This document shows, in pieces, positions 34,740-46,856 of a DNA stretch of 64,000 nt. The position numbers and the translations under genes were made by a program. The DNA is taken from NCBI GenBank assembly GCA_944472155.2, contig OX235272.1, forward strand, positions 1,658,354-1,722,353, written 5' to 3'. Source of the stretch: Trichobilharzia szidati. Taxonomy: Eukaryota > Platyhelminthes > Trematoda > Strigeidida > Schistosomatidae. The notes under the pieces are model-generated. The model made no database searches and had not been told where the DNA came from. It saw only the letters and a program-made list of their open reading frames with translations. The first letter of the stretch is position 1; every line of letters begins with the position of its first letter.

Positions 34740-35045
34740 AGGATAGTTAGAGATTAGTCACACCATCTTTCTGTATATACAGAAGTTGCGTTGAAGTCTT
34801 TTGATGATAATGGCCACTGAGAACCGAAGTAATTATGATTTTCTTTGTGTATTGATTATTTTGAAAGCCTGACTGACTAATTTCTGCTGTATGTCCCGTG
34901 TCAATCAGGTGTCTGACAACTGCACTTGAGAACACTTTGCTGCCTTTCATACGAAGACTTTTAGGGATATGCTCAAAAAATCTAGTCGACACTTTCCTCT
35001 TTTATTTCTTCCTATGTACTTGGTGGCGCAAGTGCAGATGAATTG
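34740..35045 (-). mobile_element. PLE fragment with GIY-YIG endonuclease
   Basis: On the minus strand CTCATKYIGRNKR (about 35035-34997) is the core of a GIY-YIG nuclease; after one frameshift follow FFEHIPKSLRMKGSKVFSSA and VVRHLIDTGHTAE (34985-34870), the helix and conserved tail of the Penelope-type domain. This nuclease nicks the target for PLE retrotransposition. The copy is a short dead remnant, and its sequence differs from the PLE family at 41210. Confidence 0.72.
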
Positions 35046-35479
35046 ATGAATGCAGTTGGAGTTGAAATGAGCAGGATGCTTATTATACCGACCAAATTTA
35101 TTTGGTTATTGTCCGAGTACAAGATACTGATCTCTACGTTCTATTGTATAGCCGATAAAACTTCGTTGAGACAAGTACTATCACGAAACATTCTAAAGTT
35201 AGGGAAAAGACGTTTATTCTTCAATAATTTTCAACGGGTTCGTCAAAAAATAATAACAACAAAACTCAAATTTACCTCTACAGCGACTTGAGGCAGCTAC
35301 TAGCTATACAGGAAATGTAAATTTCTAAATAAAAAATAAGTACTGTAAGACGAAGTTAGTTAACCAAAGTTCAGCTGTAAAAAGTTCGTTCGAATCGAGG
35401 AGGATATTCCCCACGATGTGGGATCAAAAGCTCCATACATAAATATCACACTCGGGGGTCAGGATGACATTCATTCATT
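35046..35479. other. No recognisable gene
   Basis: One 82-residue plus-strand frame at 35043-35291 matches nothing I know. Part may be decayed PLE sequence read in reverse. Confidence 0.35.
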
Positions 35480-37035
35480 CAAACAAACTCATATCATCGC
35501 ACAACACATTGTCAATGCAAGAACTGGCGTGCCATTGTGCTCCTGTCCATTCCAAGCAAAATACTAAGCCACATCATCCTAGAGAGAATCAAACACGCTA
35601 TGGATGAATAACTTCGACCGGACCAGGCTGGATTCAGGAGGAACAAGTCATACATAGATCAAATCGCAAAACTACGGATCATCATTGAATAGAGCTTGGA
35701 ATAGCAGTCAGCTCTCTACCTCACTCAGCTCTGTTGACTTTGAAAAGGCCTTTGACAGCGTCTATCGAGAGGTGATTTGGAAACTACTTCGCCACTATGG
35801 CGTACCACCAAAAATTATACATCTCATCCAACAGTTGTACGACAATGCCGCATGCCAAATAATCCACAACGGAAAATTCATGGAATCATTCGAAGTGAAG
35901 ACAGGAGTAAGACCAACTGGCTGCCTACTATCTCCAATCATTTTTCTGATTGTGGTAGACTGGATAATACAACAGACAGCAGGCCAGGCAACGAGGAGAC
36001 AGGCATAAAATGGACCCACACAAAAAACATGGAGGATCTGAACTTCACCGATGATATATGTCTTATTTCCCACAAACTGGAAGATATACAAGCGAGCAGC
36101 AACAAGTTGGCAGAAAAGGCATCCAGAGAAGATAGGCCTTCAGGTGAACACAGAGAAAACAGAGGTGATGAGGATTCTGGGCCGACAGCAACAGAAACAA
36201 TAGACAACCATCAGTATAAATGGCAGGAGTCTGAAAGAAGCAACCTCCTTTACCACCTACCTGGGAAGCATTGTTTCAACTACAGGCGGAAGTGACGAGG
36301 ATATTAAAGCAGTGCAGGCTCTCACTTTCAAGTCTGTGTGGAGATCAACACTCAGCATGGAAAATAAGATCCGGATTTTCGACTCCAATGTGAAGTCAGT
36401 GCTACTTGCTATACGGATCAGAGATTTGGCGCATCACGAAGGCCACTTCGAACAAACTGCAGACCTTCATCAACAGCCGTCTTCTCTCAATTTATTTTTT
36501 TATTTTTGATTACAGCTTGATTCCACATCGTATTTTCAGTACAAGTATGGAATTTTCAGCATGGATATCGGTAGCCCAAATTTCAGGCCGACCATAGATA
36601 TCGGGTGTGCGCCGGGCAGGGGATCGAACCCCAGACCATGTGCAGGGTCGGCGAGAGTCCTAATCACTGTGCTACCGACGCACTACTCAAGATCAGATGA
36701 CCGGCCAGAAAAAATCAGCAACAGGGAGCGAACCAGTTCAGCAGGAGCCAATTGTACAACAAATATGCAGGAAGAGATGGATTGGCTATACTCTGAGAAA
36801 ACCATCAAGTGAGTGACATCCTACGCCAGGCCATCGACCAGGTATAACCCGAATGGGAAACGGCGAGTTGGTCGTCAGTACGAAGGTGACATGGAGGAGG
36901 TTATGCGAAGAGAAGACAAAAGCATGTGGGTAGACATGGAGACAGGTGAAAACGTTGTCAGAGAACCCAACGCAATGGAGATGTGCGGCTGAAGCCCTAT
37001 GTTAACCTAGGAACTAAAGGAAACAATAATAATAC
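35480..37035 (+). mobile_element. RTE-A LINE, RT to 3' end, split by SINE-B
   Basis: Frame 35685-36008 encodes VDFEKAFDSVYREVIWK (motif A), HYGVPPKIIHLIQQLYDN, then GVRPTGCLLSPIIFLIVVDW (motif B, normally GVRQGCLLSP). A shift leads to DLNFTDDICLISHKLEDIQ, where the usual ADD is TDD. The C-terminus follows around a SINE-B at 36495-36690, which separates the LLYGSEIW/TFINSRLLS part from the rest. The 3' end reads AAGCCCTATGTTAACCTAGG, AACTAAAGGAAACAATAATAA. Confidence 0.85.
36495..36692 (-). repeat. SINE-B copy inside RTE-A
   Basis: On the minus strand: tRNA-like head with CGTCGGTAGCACAGTGATTA (A-box region) and GGGTTCGATCCCCTG (B box), body CGATATCCATGC and AAATTTGGGCTACCGATAT, tail GGAATCAAGCTGTAATCA. 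RTE-A sequence continues on both sides, as comparison with 39520-39570 shows. Confidence 0.8.
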
Positions 37036-37244
37036 ACAATCATAGATACAAGTATTAAAACTAAAGGTGAAACAATGAAAAAGATAAACAATTAAGTTCA
37101 AGATCAGCATGTGATATACAAATGTCAAATTAGTGATACACAGTCTAGTGGGGAAAACGTAGAGTAATTACAAATTTAGCTGAAATGTCCGAATAAGAAT
37201 ATTACAAATAGACCGTTCAGAAGGGATTTTTCAAACAATTTATC

Positions 37245-37350
37245 CATTACACTAATTTACTTTTGACTGAGTTAACGAACAAGCATACAGTGTTGTAAAG
37301 TGGAATGAGTCTGGCGGCGGGAAATGTTCTTTTCAGTGAATCCTTACTTA
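37245..37350 (-). mobile_element. PLE fragment
   Basis: Minus-strand KDSLKRTFPAARLIPLYNT resembles SQSLKRTFPPASLKIAFTIR in the PLE at 63376-63927. Short remnant; the nuclease core is absent. Flanks 37036-37244 and 37351-37689 hold nothing recognised. Confidence 0.5.
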
Positions 37351-37689
37351 ATTCTTTTCTTTCAGTTCTTATGGATGCTTCTTCCACTTTATAAGGTAGA
37401 CAGATAAAATGTGGTTCCTGTTTAGCCATTTTGGTGTTCTGTCTAGGTGTTTCTTTTTCTCACTTTCCTGTTAGACTTCTGAATATTTCACATTTATGAA
37501 CAATATTCTTGTTTGTAAGTTGTCACCGATTTAACCGTAATGATTTCTGAGCGATATTCATTGCGATTACGTAAGACTACCTAACCAGATTGTGTAATTT
37601 ATTCAATATGTCTAAATCATCGAAACTATGGCAGTAAAAAATCCACACAACATAAAACAGTATTCAAGTATTGGTATGCAGGATTTCAT

Positions 37690-38310
37690 GATGAGCTGAC
37701 ATCGGTTAGAGCACTGTTGGAAAACCTGGGAGCACTGGACAGGCATCTCGTCAGCCTAGTTCGGGGCTATTCAGCAATATGCACGCACCACAATGGTTCG
37801 AACCCAGGACCTTCCGGTCACAAGGCGAGCTCATTGATGATTCAGCCACTGAGATCAAACCCAATGGTCAATGAATTCCAACTTATGCTAATTCACAACC
37901 ACTGGCTGATGTCATCGGCGAGTATTTGTCCTCACATCCGAGTTGTTGTGCCTGACTGGTCGCGACTTCCCACTAGGAACTCGGTAGCTACCTACATGAT
38001 TAGCGTTAGTCGCTAGTGAGCATCTCACTGATATTCAAGTGTTCATCTGTAGGAATTTGATTTGATTGGTTACTGGATTTCATCATATCATGAATTGACA
38101 GAAGTTGGAATTCACAGCCTGGCCATTGGGTAAAGTCCCGGTGGCTTAATGGTCCACGAGCTTGCCTCGTAACCTGATGGTCCTGGGTTCAAACTCTGGC
38201 TGTGGGTGCATGCTTCCGAGGAGTTTCAAACTAGGATGAAACAGTTGTTCAGTACTCTAAGGTTTCCCAATGGTTCTCTAACCGATGTCAGCTCATTATG
38301 AAATGATATT
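37690..38310. repeat. SINE-D head-to-head inverted pair 2
   Basis: 37690-37960 is a minus-strand SINE-D (GAGCTGACATCGGTTAGAGC at left; GGTTCGAACCCAGGACCTTC). 38090-38305 is a plus-strand copy (GGTGGCTTAATGGTCCACGA, GGTCCTGGGTTCAAACTCTG, tail AACCGATGTCAGCTCATTA). Both heads carry the AATTGACAGAAGTTGGAATT-type word and face inward. Confidence 0.72.
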
Positions 38311-39059
38311 TATTTACTGGATGACATTATGAACACATTTTATTCTTCCTTACCACATTATTAGTTGTACACCACACAACTCTGAAATTCGATTTTCATA
38401 GTTCCTATTCGCCTTTACCATTTTGCTTAAGGCTAGTAGGATTTTCCAGATGTTCAGCACAGGTGTTTAAAGATAGAAAGGAAGACATATTGCTGAACCT
38501 TTACTTATCGAGTCAGTTGAGAATACATGCAGCAATAGAAATGATTCACTAACAGTCCCGAACATCCGGAAAATTATACTTCCGTTACACAGATGGGAAA
38601 GAAGACAGAGATCCTTCAAAATAAAGTTTCGAAGTTGTGCTGTAACAGTTGATGATATGATTACCAATAATAGGTTGTGTTCGAAACGTCATCCAATGAA
38701 TAACTTGGCCAATACTGAAGGGGGCCTATATATATATATATATATGCTAAAGAGGAGCTGATAAGGAAAGTGGTCGACACATTCCATCAGTTCTCTATCT
38801 ATTCAGAGGACGTGTAATGGTCGCAGATTTTCTAACACATACATGATCATGGGACTGTTTAACTGTGATTGTATAATGGGGCGATTACTGCATATGCAAA
38901 TACAATTACTCAATCGACTTTGTTGACATACAAAGACGTCCTCTCTAACATGAAAGCTTAGTTGAAGGGAAATTGTAAGGGCAGAAGATAAGAGACTGGG
39001 TAACCGACAGCTATTAATGAAAACGCATCATATTTATACATTCTCAGTCACATTAAAGT
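38311..39059. other. Unassigned, with (TA)n tract
   Basis: An alternating TA run lies at about 38727-38746. No coding motif found. Confidence 0.45.
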
Positions 39060-39930
39060 TCGGCTAGGTCAAGAGAGAATAATCGCCGATGATATATGTC
39101 TGATTTCCCACAAACTGGAAGATATGTAAGCGAAAAGCAACAAGTTGGCAGAAGAAGCACCAAAGATAGGACTCCAGGTGAACATAAAGAAAACAGAGGT
39201 AATGAAGATCCCTGGACAAGAACAACAACAACAGACAACGATCAGCATAAATGGGAGGAACCTGAAAGAAACAACCTCCTTTATCTACCTGGGAAACATC
39301 GTTTCAAATACAGGCGGGACTGTCGAGGATATCAAAGCAAGAATCGGAAAAGCAAGACAAGCTTTCACTACTCTCAAGTCTGTGTGGAGGTCAACAGCAA
39401 TCAGCATGAGAAAGAGAATAATGTCCGGATTTTCAACTCCAATGTGAAGTCAGTGCTACTCACTATACGGATCAGAGACTTGCACTGCGCGTCATAAAGA
39501 GCATCTCAAACAAACTACAGACCTTCATTAACAGTTATCTTCGCTCAATACCACTCAAGATCAGATGGCCGAACAGAAAAGATCAGCAATACGGATCTCT
39601 GGCAATGAGCTAACCAACCAGGAACCGATTGTGAAACAAATAGGCAGGAAGAAATGGAGATGGATTGGTCATACTCTTAGGAAACCATCAAGTGACATCA
39701 CTAGACAAGCCATTGCTCGAGTGGAACCCGACTGAAAGGGAAGTGGCGAGTTGGTCGTCAGTGTGAGGTTGGGTGACTTGGAGGAGGTCATGTGAAAAGG
39801 AGATGAAAACGTGTGGGCAGACTTGGAGGCAGGTGAAGACTCTAGCAGAGAACCGAACGTAATGGAGACGCACGGCTGAAGCCCTATGTTCCTGTAGGAA
39901 TTAAAGGAAACAATAATAAATAATAATAAT
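39060..39930 (+). mobile_element. RTE-A LINE, 3' third
   Basis: Begins at the catalytic region (IIADDICLISHKLEDM, 39078) and keeps EAPKIGLQVNIKKTEVMKIP, NGRNLKETTSFIYLGNIVS, DIKARIGKARQAFTTLKSVW, then [20 protein letters not shown] (39645-39715). It has stops and shifts but is the best-preserved RTE-A C-terminus here. Ends AGCCCTATGTTCCTGTAGG, AATTAAAGGAAACAATAATAA. Confidence 0.85.
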
Positions 39931-41079
39931 AAGAGTGAATAAATTGTTCTGATTGGTTGGTAATTGGCCTAAGGTCAAATGAGTTGTTCACTGAGTTTAT
40001 TTCATGTCCACAACGTCAACTAAATCCAGATTAGAAGAATAAACACTTCTACATGTGCAGTTATTGACTTGATATGTTGATTTCAGTTTCGGCCACTTTT
40101 TATCAATCTGAATCACGCCAGAGAATTAGTATGAGCTGAAAGATAAGGATGATAGGATGAAGAGGCAACACCAACACTAATTGACTGAAGTCTCCCATTA
40201 CTTATTTTAAGCGATACATATGAAGCTTTTTGGCTGAGTAAGTTCCACAAGAAGTTAAAGAGCAATGACTAGTGACATTCATAGCTCTCAGGTAAATCTG
40301 ATATAATTGTTTTTATTATTATTATTATTCCTACTGTAAAGAAGGAACATAGAGATATCTGGTAGCCAGATAGCATCCGGTAATGCCAAAGAACCTATAA
40401 GGCTTTATGGTGAAACTCCAGCTTACGAAAGGTATTCCTATTCCACTTCTTTCATCTGCATCTAATACTTGCTGTGGTTGATACTTCACAATTATCTTCA
40501 GATTCTTTCCGTTTGGAAACTAATCCGTTGCTTCATCAGTCATGATTCCTGGAGAAATTTTTACACAATTTCCTCATTCCTTCGCATTCCCAGTCGAACA
40601 TAAGACTTCAGTATAGAAGAAATCTCCATTTATACATTGAGAAAGCAAAAGAGTAGGGCGAAGGAATATTTACTTTTCAAATTAGATCCTCATCTCTGGC
40701 TCTACTCTAATATGTAAAGCATTTATATTACGATACACAACAATTTACCAGCCAAATGGCACTGATATGTTTGTTAACAATAGTTAGTCAGTATCAACAT
40801 ATCAAACGGGGATCGTAATTAACGAAGAAAATTAATACACACAATTAAAAGGTAGAAATTGTTGAAACACATGGATTGTGCAATGCATAATTTTGGAAAA
40901 ATGAAGAGTAATTAAGGAATAAGTGTGTGCACAGGTTGATTACTTAGCAGATTGTTGAAGAAAATAAAACTATTTGGACAATAATAACCTGTAACTAAGG
41001 GTGAGGTGGTCATAAGAATAATAAAATAATTTGAACAATTACAATTTTTAAAGATTTAGGGGAGGGAGGCGAAGTAGTA
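39931..41079. other. Unassigned, with (ATT)n tract
   Basis: An ATT run lies at 40313-40329. 40560-40620 resembles a minus-strand RTE-A/SINE-A tail (TTCGCATTCCCAGTCGAACA, TAAGACTTCAG). The last 100 bp are probably 3' UTR of the PLE at 41080. Confidence 0.4.
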
Positions 41080-42034
41080 CCGTTTATACATTCATGTAAT
41101 GATGGCCAACGTGAGAAAAGTGGCTGTACAAATTTCCTCTGAGCACACACAAGTTTGACTTCTTCAAGTGGATTCCTATTGCTTCAACTGTCTGTAGAAG
41201 ACGAACTCGTTAAGCAAAATTAGGGTTAGCAGGCATTCGATAAATAATTTCAAATGCAGTATTAACGTCAACCTTTTGCTCACTATCTACACGGTGTGCT
41301 AAAATAGAGCTACGAATAGATCTTGTTTGCCCCTTGCTTAACCATGCTGGATGATGTTTGGAAATACGGTGATGAACCTGCCTAATTGTACGCCCGATGT
41401 AGCTGGCTCCGCAGTTGCAGTCAAACTGGTAGATACACATAGAAGAGGCAAATGTAGGTAGTTTATCCTTATTTCTTGAATGTAGAATATGGGTGGTTGT
41501 GAAGAGACAACGTACCTCTGCTGCATAATAAGCTCTGTTAACTGCATTCTTCAGGCGCTGTGTTATTATTTCGCTGATGTTGTCACCGAGGAACTGCAGT
41601 TTTATGAACAGTGGCTTTTTCAGAACTGTTACCATACTGACTCTCCTAGGTGCTGAGATCATATTTTTCTGAATGAACTTATCTGGATAACCATTTTTCC
41701 TAAGTAATTCTCTAATAATCTTAAGCTCTTCATTGAGGCAGTCGTCTGAACAGATTTACCTAGCTCTATGAAGCAGACACTTTACCAGGTTACGTTTATA
41801 TTTCAAACGTACAAAACTCAAAAAGTGATTGTACTGACCTGTTGTTGTAGGCTTCATATACACACTCCTTCTTAGTGTACCATCTTCTTTCCTTGTCATG
41901 GAGACGTCTAGGAGAATGAGATACTGTCATTACTTTCTTTCTCTATGGTAAAGTTTATTGCTGAATGGGCATCATTAAACTTGTCAAGGATGTTCATCGC
42001 ATCATTCTCATTTTTCATAACCAGAAATGTATCA
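41080..42034 (-). mobile_element. PLE with nearly intact GIY-YIG domain
   Basis: From 42034 downward on the minus strand: RT C-terminal side (FLVMKNENDAMNILDKFND, then KPTTTGQYNHFLSFVRLKYK) and one frame at 41662-41210 with QRLKNAVNRAYYAAEVRCLF, MCIYQFDCNCGASYIGRTIR and HRISKHHPAWL. CNCGASYIGRT is the zinc-finger-like CxC plus GIY-YIG core of Penelope-type retroelements; IRSSILAHRVDSEQKVD holds the later conserved residues. After FEIIYRMPANPNFA the C-terminus continues through a stop to about 41100. The upstream RT carries stops and lacks YVDDT. Confidence 0.85.
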
Positions 42035-42230
42035 AGCTTTTGAAGTTCCAGTGGTAGTGGTTGTTGCTTTTACGGAGTGGGGTCGCTGGCCTCACGCTCT
42101 ACCTTTCCTCATTTTAGGGGCCTACTACCAGCTAGTAGACGAGGCGAGGTTTAGGAGTCCTTCAGAGTCGAAACTTCCGAGTGGTTGGTGATCATTCTGC
42201 TACTGAACCACTGACACAAATTCTTCTTTA
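42035..42230 (-). repeat. SINE-A variant, partial
   Basis: On the minus strand the body gives GAGGCCAGCGACCCCACTCC, then GTAAAAGCAACAACCACTACC, matching the variant copy at 54560-54600 (GTGAAGCCAGTAAACTG and CCGCTACTGAGACTTCA). The tail beyond 42035 is lost at the junction with the PLE. Confidence 0.5.
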
Positions 42231-42357
42231 TCCTCTACCATAGGCACTGAAGTTTCTGTAGCAACTGGGTTGATTTTCCTAGGCACGGTAGCTAGCCCAA
42301 ACTTCTCGCTTTCCTCTGCCTTGGAATCGGCTAGTAAACTGACTAACTTGGCTTCAT

Positions 42358-42505
42358 ACTGAAGATCAGACGGTTAGAAAGAATTAGCAACAAAGAACTA
42401 CGGCGGCGTACGAACCAAGAAGCTGTCGTTCAACAAATATGCCACAGAAACTGGAGGTGGATTAAGAACATACTGAAAAGTGAATTGAATGATATCGCGT
42501 GCTTC
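42358..42505 (+). mobile_element. RTE-A LINE C-terminal fragment
   Basis: Reads KIRRLERISNKELRRRTNQE and NWRWIKNILKSELNDIA, aligned to RWPGRISNREL and [16 protein letters not shown] of RTE-A. Isolated 150-bp piece. Confidence 0.65.
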
Positions 42506-43069
42506 TAATTCATTCACGCTTATTGTTATAGTAAATATTTACCCTCCATATTTATTGATAAACGTTATAGCTGTACATTTGTAATGCCATTTAAGTCCTA
42601 AGTAAAAGACAATAGATTGCATTTTACAATGATTAAACACCATTAAAATCAATACTCAAGAGGATTATGTATATACTACTATTAATTTCCATATAATCAG
42701 TAGTAAATTAATAGGCGACATTTACTTAATCAATTTACTTCTAGTTCAAAATATGCCCTTATCTTAATACTGGCTGGAAAGAAACACCGAATGATGATGT
42801 GGTTCGTAGGCTTCACTAACATCCTATCAGACAATGGGTTCCCTTGTTCGAATCCCTTTTCGTCTAATTTAGGCTGGGTAGGATCAGGATTCTCCACACT
42901 TTAATTGAGTCTGACAGCCACTATTGTGAGTAGCCTCATCAATGTGCATCTATTAAGTCACCTGCTCGTGTAGAGTTAGGCATGCCAGCAGTACCTAGCG
43001 TTTGTTATCCAAACGTATCATCAAACACATACCCTCGATGTTTTATAAAAGGGAAGAAAGATCCTCCTA
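42506..43069. other. No recognisable gene
   Basis: AT-rich, nothing supported. Confidence 0.4.
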
Positions 43070-43960
43070 ACGTAGCCGCATTACTACTTACTTTTTACTT
43101 TACTTCGGCTATCTCCTACGGGAGGATGAGCCGGCTTCATGAACATCTCGAATCATCGCTGCCCAGGCGCGGCGATCTGATGCAAGGTTTTGCGACAGGG
43201 TTATCCAATTCTTGTTCCACAGACGGCGTCCGTAGACGGTTTGTAGCCCCAGGCACTCCATATCAGCCTTGACTGTACCAAGCCATGTTTTCAGCTGTCC
43301 ACCCCTGCGACATCGCCAAGATGGTAATGGCGAGGGATTTAGAACTGATTTGACCAGATCGTCATCCGGTCGGCACAGAACATGGCCAAACCACCGAAGG
43401 CGACGTTGTTAGAGAGTTCATGAAGTTTCATGGGAATTTGGTACGAGTGATGTCCCCAGAATCGCTCGGCCTTTTGTTTGAGAGTGCAGCTCTGGCCTTT
43501 ACACAACCAAGTGTGACCTACAAGGCAGTAGGAGTGGAGTAGGGAGTCCACTATCCATTGGCAGCCGGTGACCGGAGTTCGGTTCATACGCCTTTTTGAA
43601 TGGGGCCAGACATCCAACAAGCTCTTTGTCCATACGTCTGCCGGTGAGCTCCAGTGAGCTTCATACGCCAGTCGTTGGAGGTTTGGAATCAGGGTTTAGC
43701 CATCTCCCCTAGACTGTCATCCAATGGACAGTCAACCCGGTGAAGAGCGCCGGGCATCCGCTTTCGCCCTCTCACTTTGGTGAAAAACACCTCCGCCACG
43801 TGAAGGCAGTGAGTAGGGCACCCAACCCCGACCATCCTGAGGCTTTGGAGGCCACATTCTGGTACATATGATTGAATCTGGACACCAAGCTAATCCAGAA
43901 AGCAACTTCAAAGTCATCTTCAGATTACTAGAGAATCTTGCTAAACGAGAACGAATCAAA
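43070..43960 (-). mobile_element. LINE-C C-terminal part and associated repeat
   Basis: Minus strand 43330-43070 reads NPSPLPSWRCRRGGQLKTWL, then GTVKADMECLGLQTVYGRRL and WNKNWITLSQNLASDRRAWA, with AAMIRDVHEAGSSSRRR at the end. This is the C-terminal end of a LINE polymerase family common in flukes, distinct from RTE-A and RTE-B. Upstream (43400-43340) RLRWFGHVLCRPDD-like sequence is recognisable across a shift. 43960-43620 is a GC-richer stretch with SLPSRGGGVFHQSERAKA in frame, probably also repeat-derived and not a gene. Confidence 0.65.
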
Positions 43961-44521
43961 CTTCTTCAAACCGTAGAAGCAATGGTAATTCACATGTTAA
44001 ATCCCGAACTGTGCATACGAAATCTACAACAGACCTGATCTGTTGTAAAACCGAATACGTAATTTTTACTTTTTGTTTCTTAATTGTATGATATTTTCTC
44101 CCCTCACCGCCTATTAAATTTCTACCTCTTATTACCGCTGTTGTCAAATTGACTCTCGCTCAAATTTATTTGAATTCTATTGAATCCCGTCAATTATGTT
44201 ACGTCACTCAATTTACTCACTTCATTTTAGTTTCTACCCTATTAATTCTTTTTATATTACGTAATTTGTATATTTATATATATGCGATTTTACAGCTTGA
44301 GAATTATATCGCTGAAAAGAACAATTCTTCTCTGGACGTCTTTTCTTTTATATGACTCGATTCTGTTGCACTAATATGATCGACTTCAAGCCAAGCCATC
44401 GACAGCCATATCATTTTTCCTCATTCCTGACGTTCCCAGTGGAACATAGCGCCTCATCAACACATCTTCATCCCGCTCGGTTGTCTGCCATCATTTTTAA
44501 CTGGGTCCACGACTGCCGCTA
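43961..44521. other. Unassigned; one old RTE-A-like tail
   Basis: 44418-44445 resembles a minus-strand RTE-A/SINE-A tail (TTCCTCATTCCTGACGTTCC, CAGTGGAACATAG). No gene seen. Confidence 0.4.
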
Positions 44522-45690
44522 AGCTTACCGAGGCTGGTGTCCTTCAAGGCGCTGTCCTTTCTCCTTTTCTGTTTTCTTTCTTCTTGCATGATTTGCTTCA
44601 CTCTGATGAAATGAACTTTTTTAAGTATGCCGATGATCTAACTATTTCAATGTCTGTTAACTCCCAGCTAGACTGTAATAAGATGAACAGCTTTCTATCA
44701 GGAGTTAGCGCATGGTCTTCGTCTAATGGCCTTAAACTAAATCCCTCCAAATATCAGACTGTTAATTTCAGTTTCCGATGTAAATGAAAGTTAAATGCAG
44801 CTGTTGGTTCCTTTGACCGTTGCAAAACTGATAATGTTGATATAGAAGCCAAGTCTGAAGTTAAGTATCTTGGATTTATTCTTTCTACTGACCTATCCTG
44901 GTCTTCCCATGTCTTGACGATTTCTAAAAGAATATTTCATCTAACTTTTTACATTAAAAAGTTAAGGCACTCAGGCATAACTCAACCAAGCCTCCTCTTA
45001 CAGTTTGTCAACTCGTGAATCTTACCTATTCTTCTTTACTATTCGCCCTTATTCTTTCCTGGGTCGCTTAAAAAAGAGTATGTCATACTTCGTAGAACTC
45101 TGAAGACTGTCAGTAGGGTGAGCGGTATCCTATTGGGCCATATCGCTGACGTTGTCATTTATAGGCACTTGATGTCATGCAACAAATTTGCTAAAGGAAT
45201 TTTGTCAAACTGTGAGCATCCACTTTACCCTCAGCGCCAACCTTGTGTCTTTTCTGGTAAAACAAGAAGTCTTTTCAGAAGACTTTATGCACGCACATCT
45301 ACGTATAAAAATTCCACTATACCATATTTGGCACGTACTTTATATGATGAAAATAGTGTTAGGCATGAACTAACTAACCTTCTTTGCACTATTGAATAAA
45401 CCATTTCCTCTACCCTTACAAAATCAAAACTTTATTGTTATTGTACTTCTTATATTTATAATGCTCTCAATATTTTGTTTTTATTTGTTTATTTTTTTAT
45501 AAGTGTGAACATCATTTAAGCTGTGTTATAACCGTTAATTTTGTATTTCCCCTCACCATACTATATCAACAGAACATTAGATTCAAATACTCTATAACAT
45601 GCTGAAATTTCCAAACTGAATCGCCAATACTGTTTTAAACAAACTCCCTGTTATTATTATTATTATTATTATTATTACATTTAATATTCT
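44522..45690 (+). mobile_element. CR1-B LINE, RT and 3' UTR
   Basis: Starts inside motif B (EAGVLQGAVLSPFLFSFFLH), then FFKYADDLTISMSVNSQLDC (catalytic ADD, 44616-44630), NGLKLNPSKYQTVNFSF, a stop at 44787, EAKSEVKYLGFILSTDLSWS and the thumb and C-terminal part to 45399 (TRSLFRRLYARTSTYKNSTI, PYLARTLYDE). Only a few stops interrupt it. An (ATT)n run (about 45651-45676) closes the 3' UTR. The 5' half is missing, as expected from truncated insertion. Confidence 0.85.
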
Positions 45691-45734
45691 CAATTCGTAC
45701 TTCGAACATTTTTGACTTTATATCGTAAATGTGG

Positions 45735-45890
45735 ACAAATTCCTCTGGTTCGATCACCTGCCGACGCACACCTGATATCTATGGTTGGCCTGCAAAATTT
45801 GGGCTACCGATATCACATTCTGAAAATTCCATACCTGTTCCAAAAAATACGGTGTGGAATCAAGCTACAATCAAAAATTTAAAAAAATTT
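45735..45890 (+). repeat. SINE-B copy, head truncated
   Basis: B box GGTTCGATCACCTG, body CGACGCACACCTGATATC and GCAAAATTTGGGCTACCGAT, tail TGGAATCAAGCTACAATCAA. The A-box part is missing. Confidence 0.78.
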
Positions 45891-45993
45891 TATTTATATT
45901 TTGAGTAAATAAGATGCATATTGTGACAAATGCTGAGAATTCCATTCTGTATTACAAGTACTGTTTTTGAAATAAAGTAGATTATTATAATTC
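45891..45993 (+). repeat. CR1-B 3' terminal fragment
   Basis: Reads TGCTGAGAATTCCATTCTG, TATTACAAGTACTGTTTTTG, AAATAAAGTAGATTATTATA, the CR1-B end used elsewhere to define the family. Confidence 0.72.
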
Positions 45994-46250
45994 ATTTCCT
46001 CTTCATATGATCTTTCCCATGTCACACTTGGGCGCCCAACCAGTCGCTTCTCATTTGGCATATGATGTCATCCATTGATCTCATCAGCATGTGTCCAATC
46101 TATCTCCACTTCCTACTGTATATTTATTGAGCAATCCGTTGCTGGCTGTTTGAGTGCTTGCCAGGGTTCCTTGCTGCTTATCCTTTCTGAGCCGCTCTCT
46201 GATCTTCAATACCGACAGAATCCAGGTGTCATCAAGAGTTTATATGCATT
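45994..46250 (-). mobile_element. RTE-A LINE 3' fragment
   Basis: On the minus strand it gives RNPGKHSNSQQRIAQ, then KWRWIGHMLMRSMDD-like sequence with a shift, and ends in AGGAAATGAATTATAATAA. 46251-46516 has one open frame of unknown origin (46075-46446) that overlaps this copy antisense and is not a gene. Confidence 0.65.
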
Positions 46251-46516
46251 GATTGTAAACATCTCGACAGTTTCACCTTTAACTGAGACTACCAGTCAAA
46301 GACTTCATGGAGTAGTTCCACGTTTTGATTCGACTGTCATTAAGTTCTGTCCATTTACAGCCGACATCATTTTATGTTTTACAGAACTGATCACCGAAGA
46401 AAATATTCAGCGAAAAGCTTTTCTTCATTTGCACACAAAGATGTAATTGTTTGTATCTAGAATTATACAAATCTGACAAATCCCCAATAAAAACTGCCTA
46501 AGGGGTTTGAATCACC

Positions 46517-46724
46517 ATACTATCCGCGTATGTGCGTCGGTGGTACGGCGGTCAGGACTCCCGCCGACCATGCACACGGTCCGGGGCTTGAGTCCCTCCC
46601 GACGCACACCCGATATCAATGGTCGGCCTGCAAAATTTGGGCTACCGATATCACATTCTGAAAATTTCATACTTGTATCAGAAATACAGTGTGGAATCAA
46701 GCTATAATCAATCAATCAATCAAA
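46517..46724 (+). repeat. SINE-B copy, full length
   Basis: Head GTCGGTGGTACGGCGGTCAG (A box) and CCGGGGCTTGAGTCCC (diverged B box), body CGACGCACACCCGATATCAA and GCAAAATTTGGGCTACCGAT, tail GTGTGGAATCAAGCTATAAT, and a terminal (AATC)n run. Confidence 0.82.
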
Positions 46725-46856
46725 GATAAGCACCACACGTAGGCTTTTTTTGAAAAAAAAAACACTGAACAATTGTATAGTATGGACAGATAGGAGTCTA
46801 ATAGATAAATGTAATCAATATTAGGCCTTGATTTATTGAGTAGTGACTTTTTTCCC

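Noticed and set aside
43732..43959. Minus-strand protein with SLPSRGGGVFHQSERAKA
   Set aside because: Adjoins LINE-C sequence and has the look of a repeat; no domain recognised.
46075..46446. Open frame of 123 residues on the plus strand
   Set aside because: Overlaps a minus-strand RTE-A fragment for much of its length; antisense shadow.
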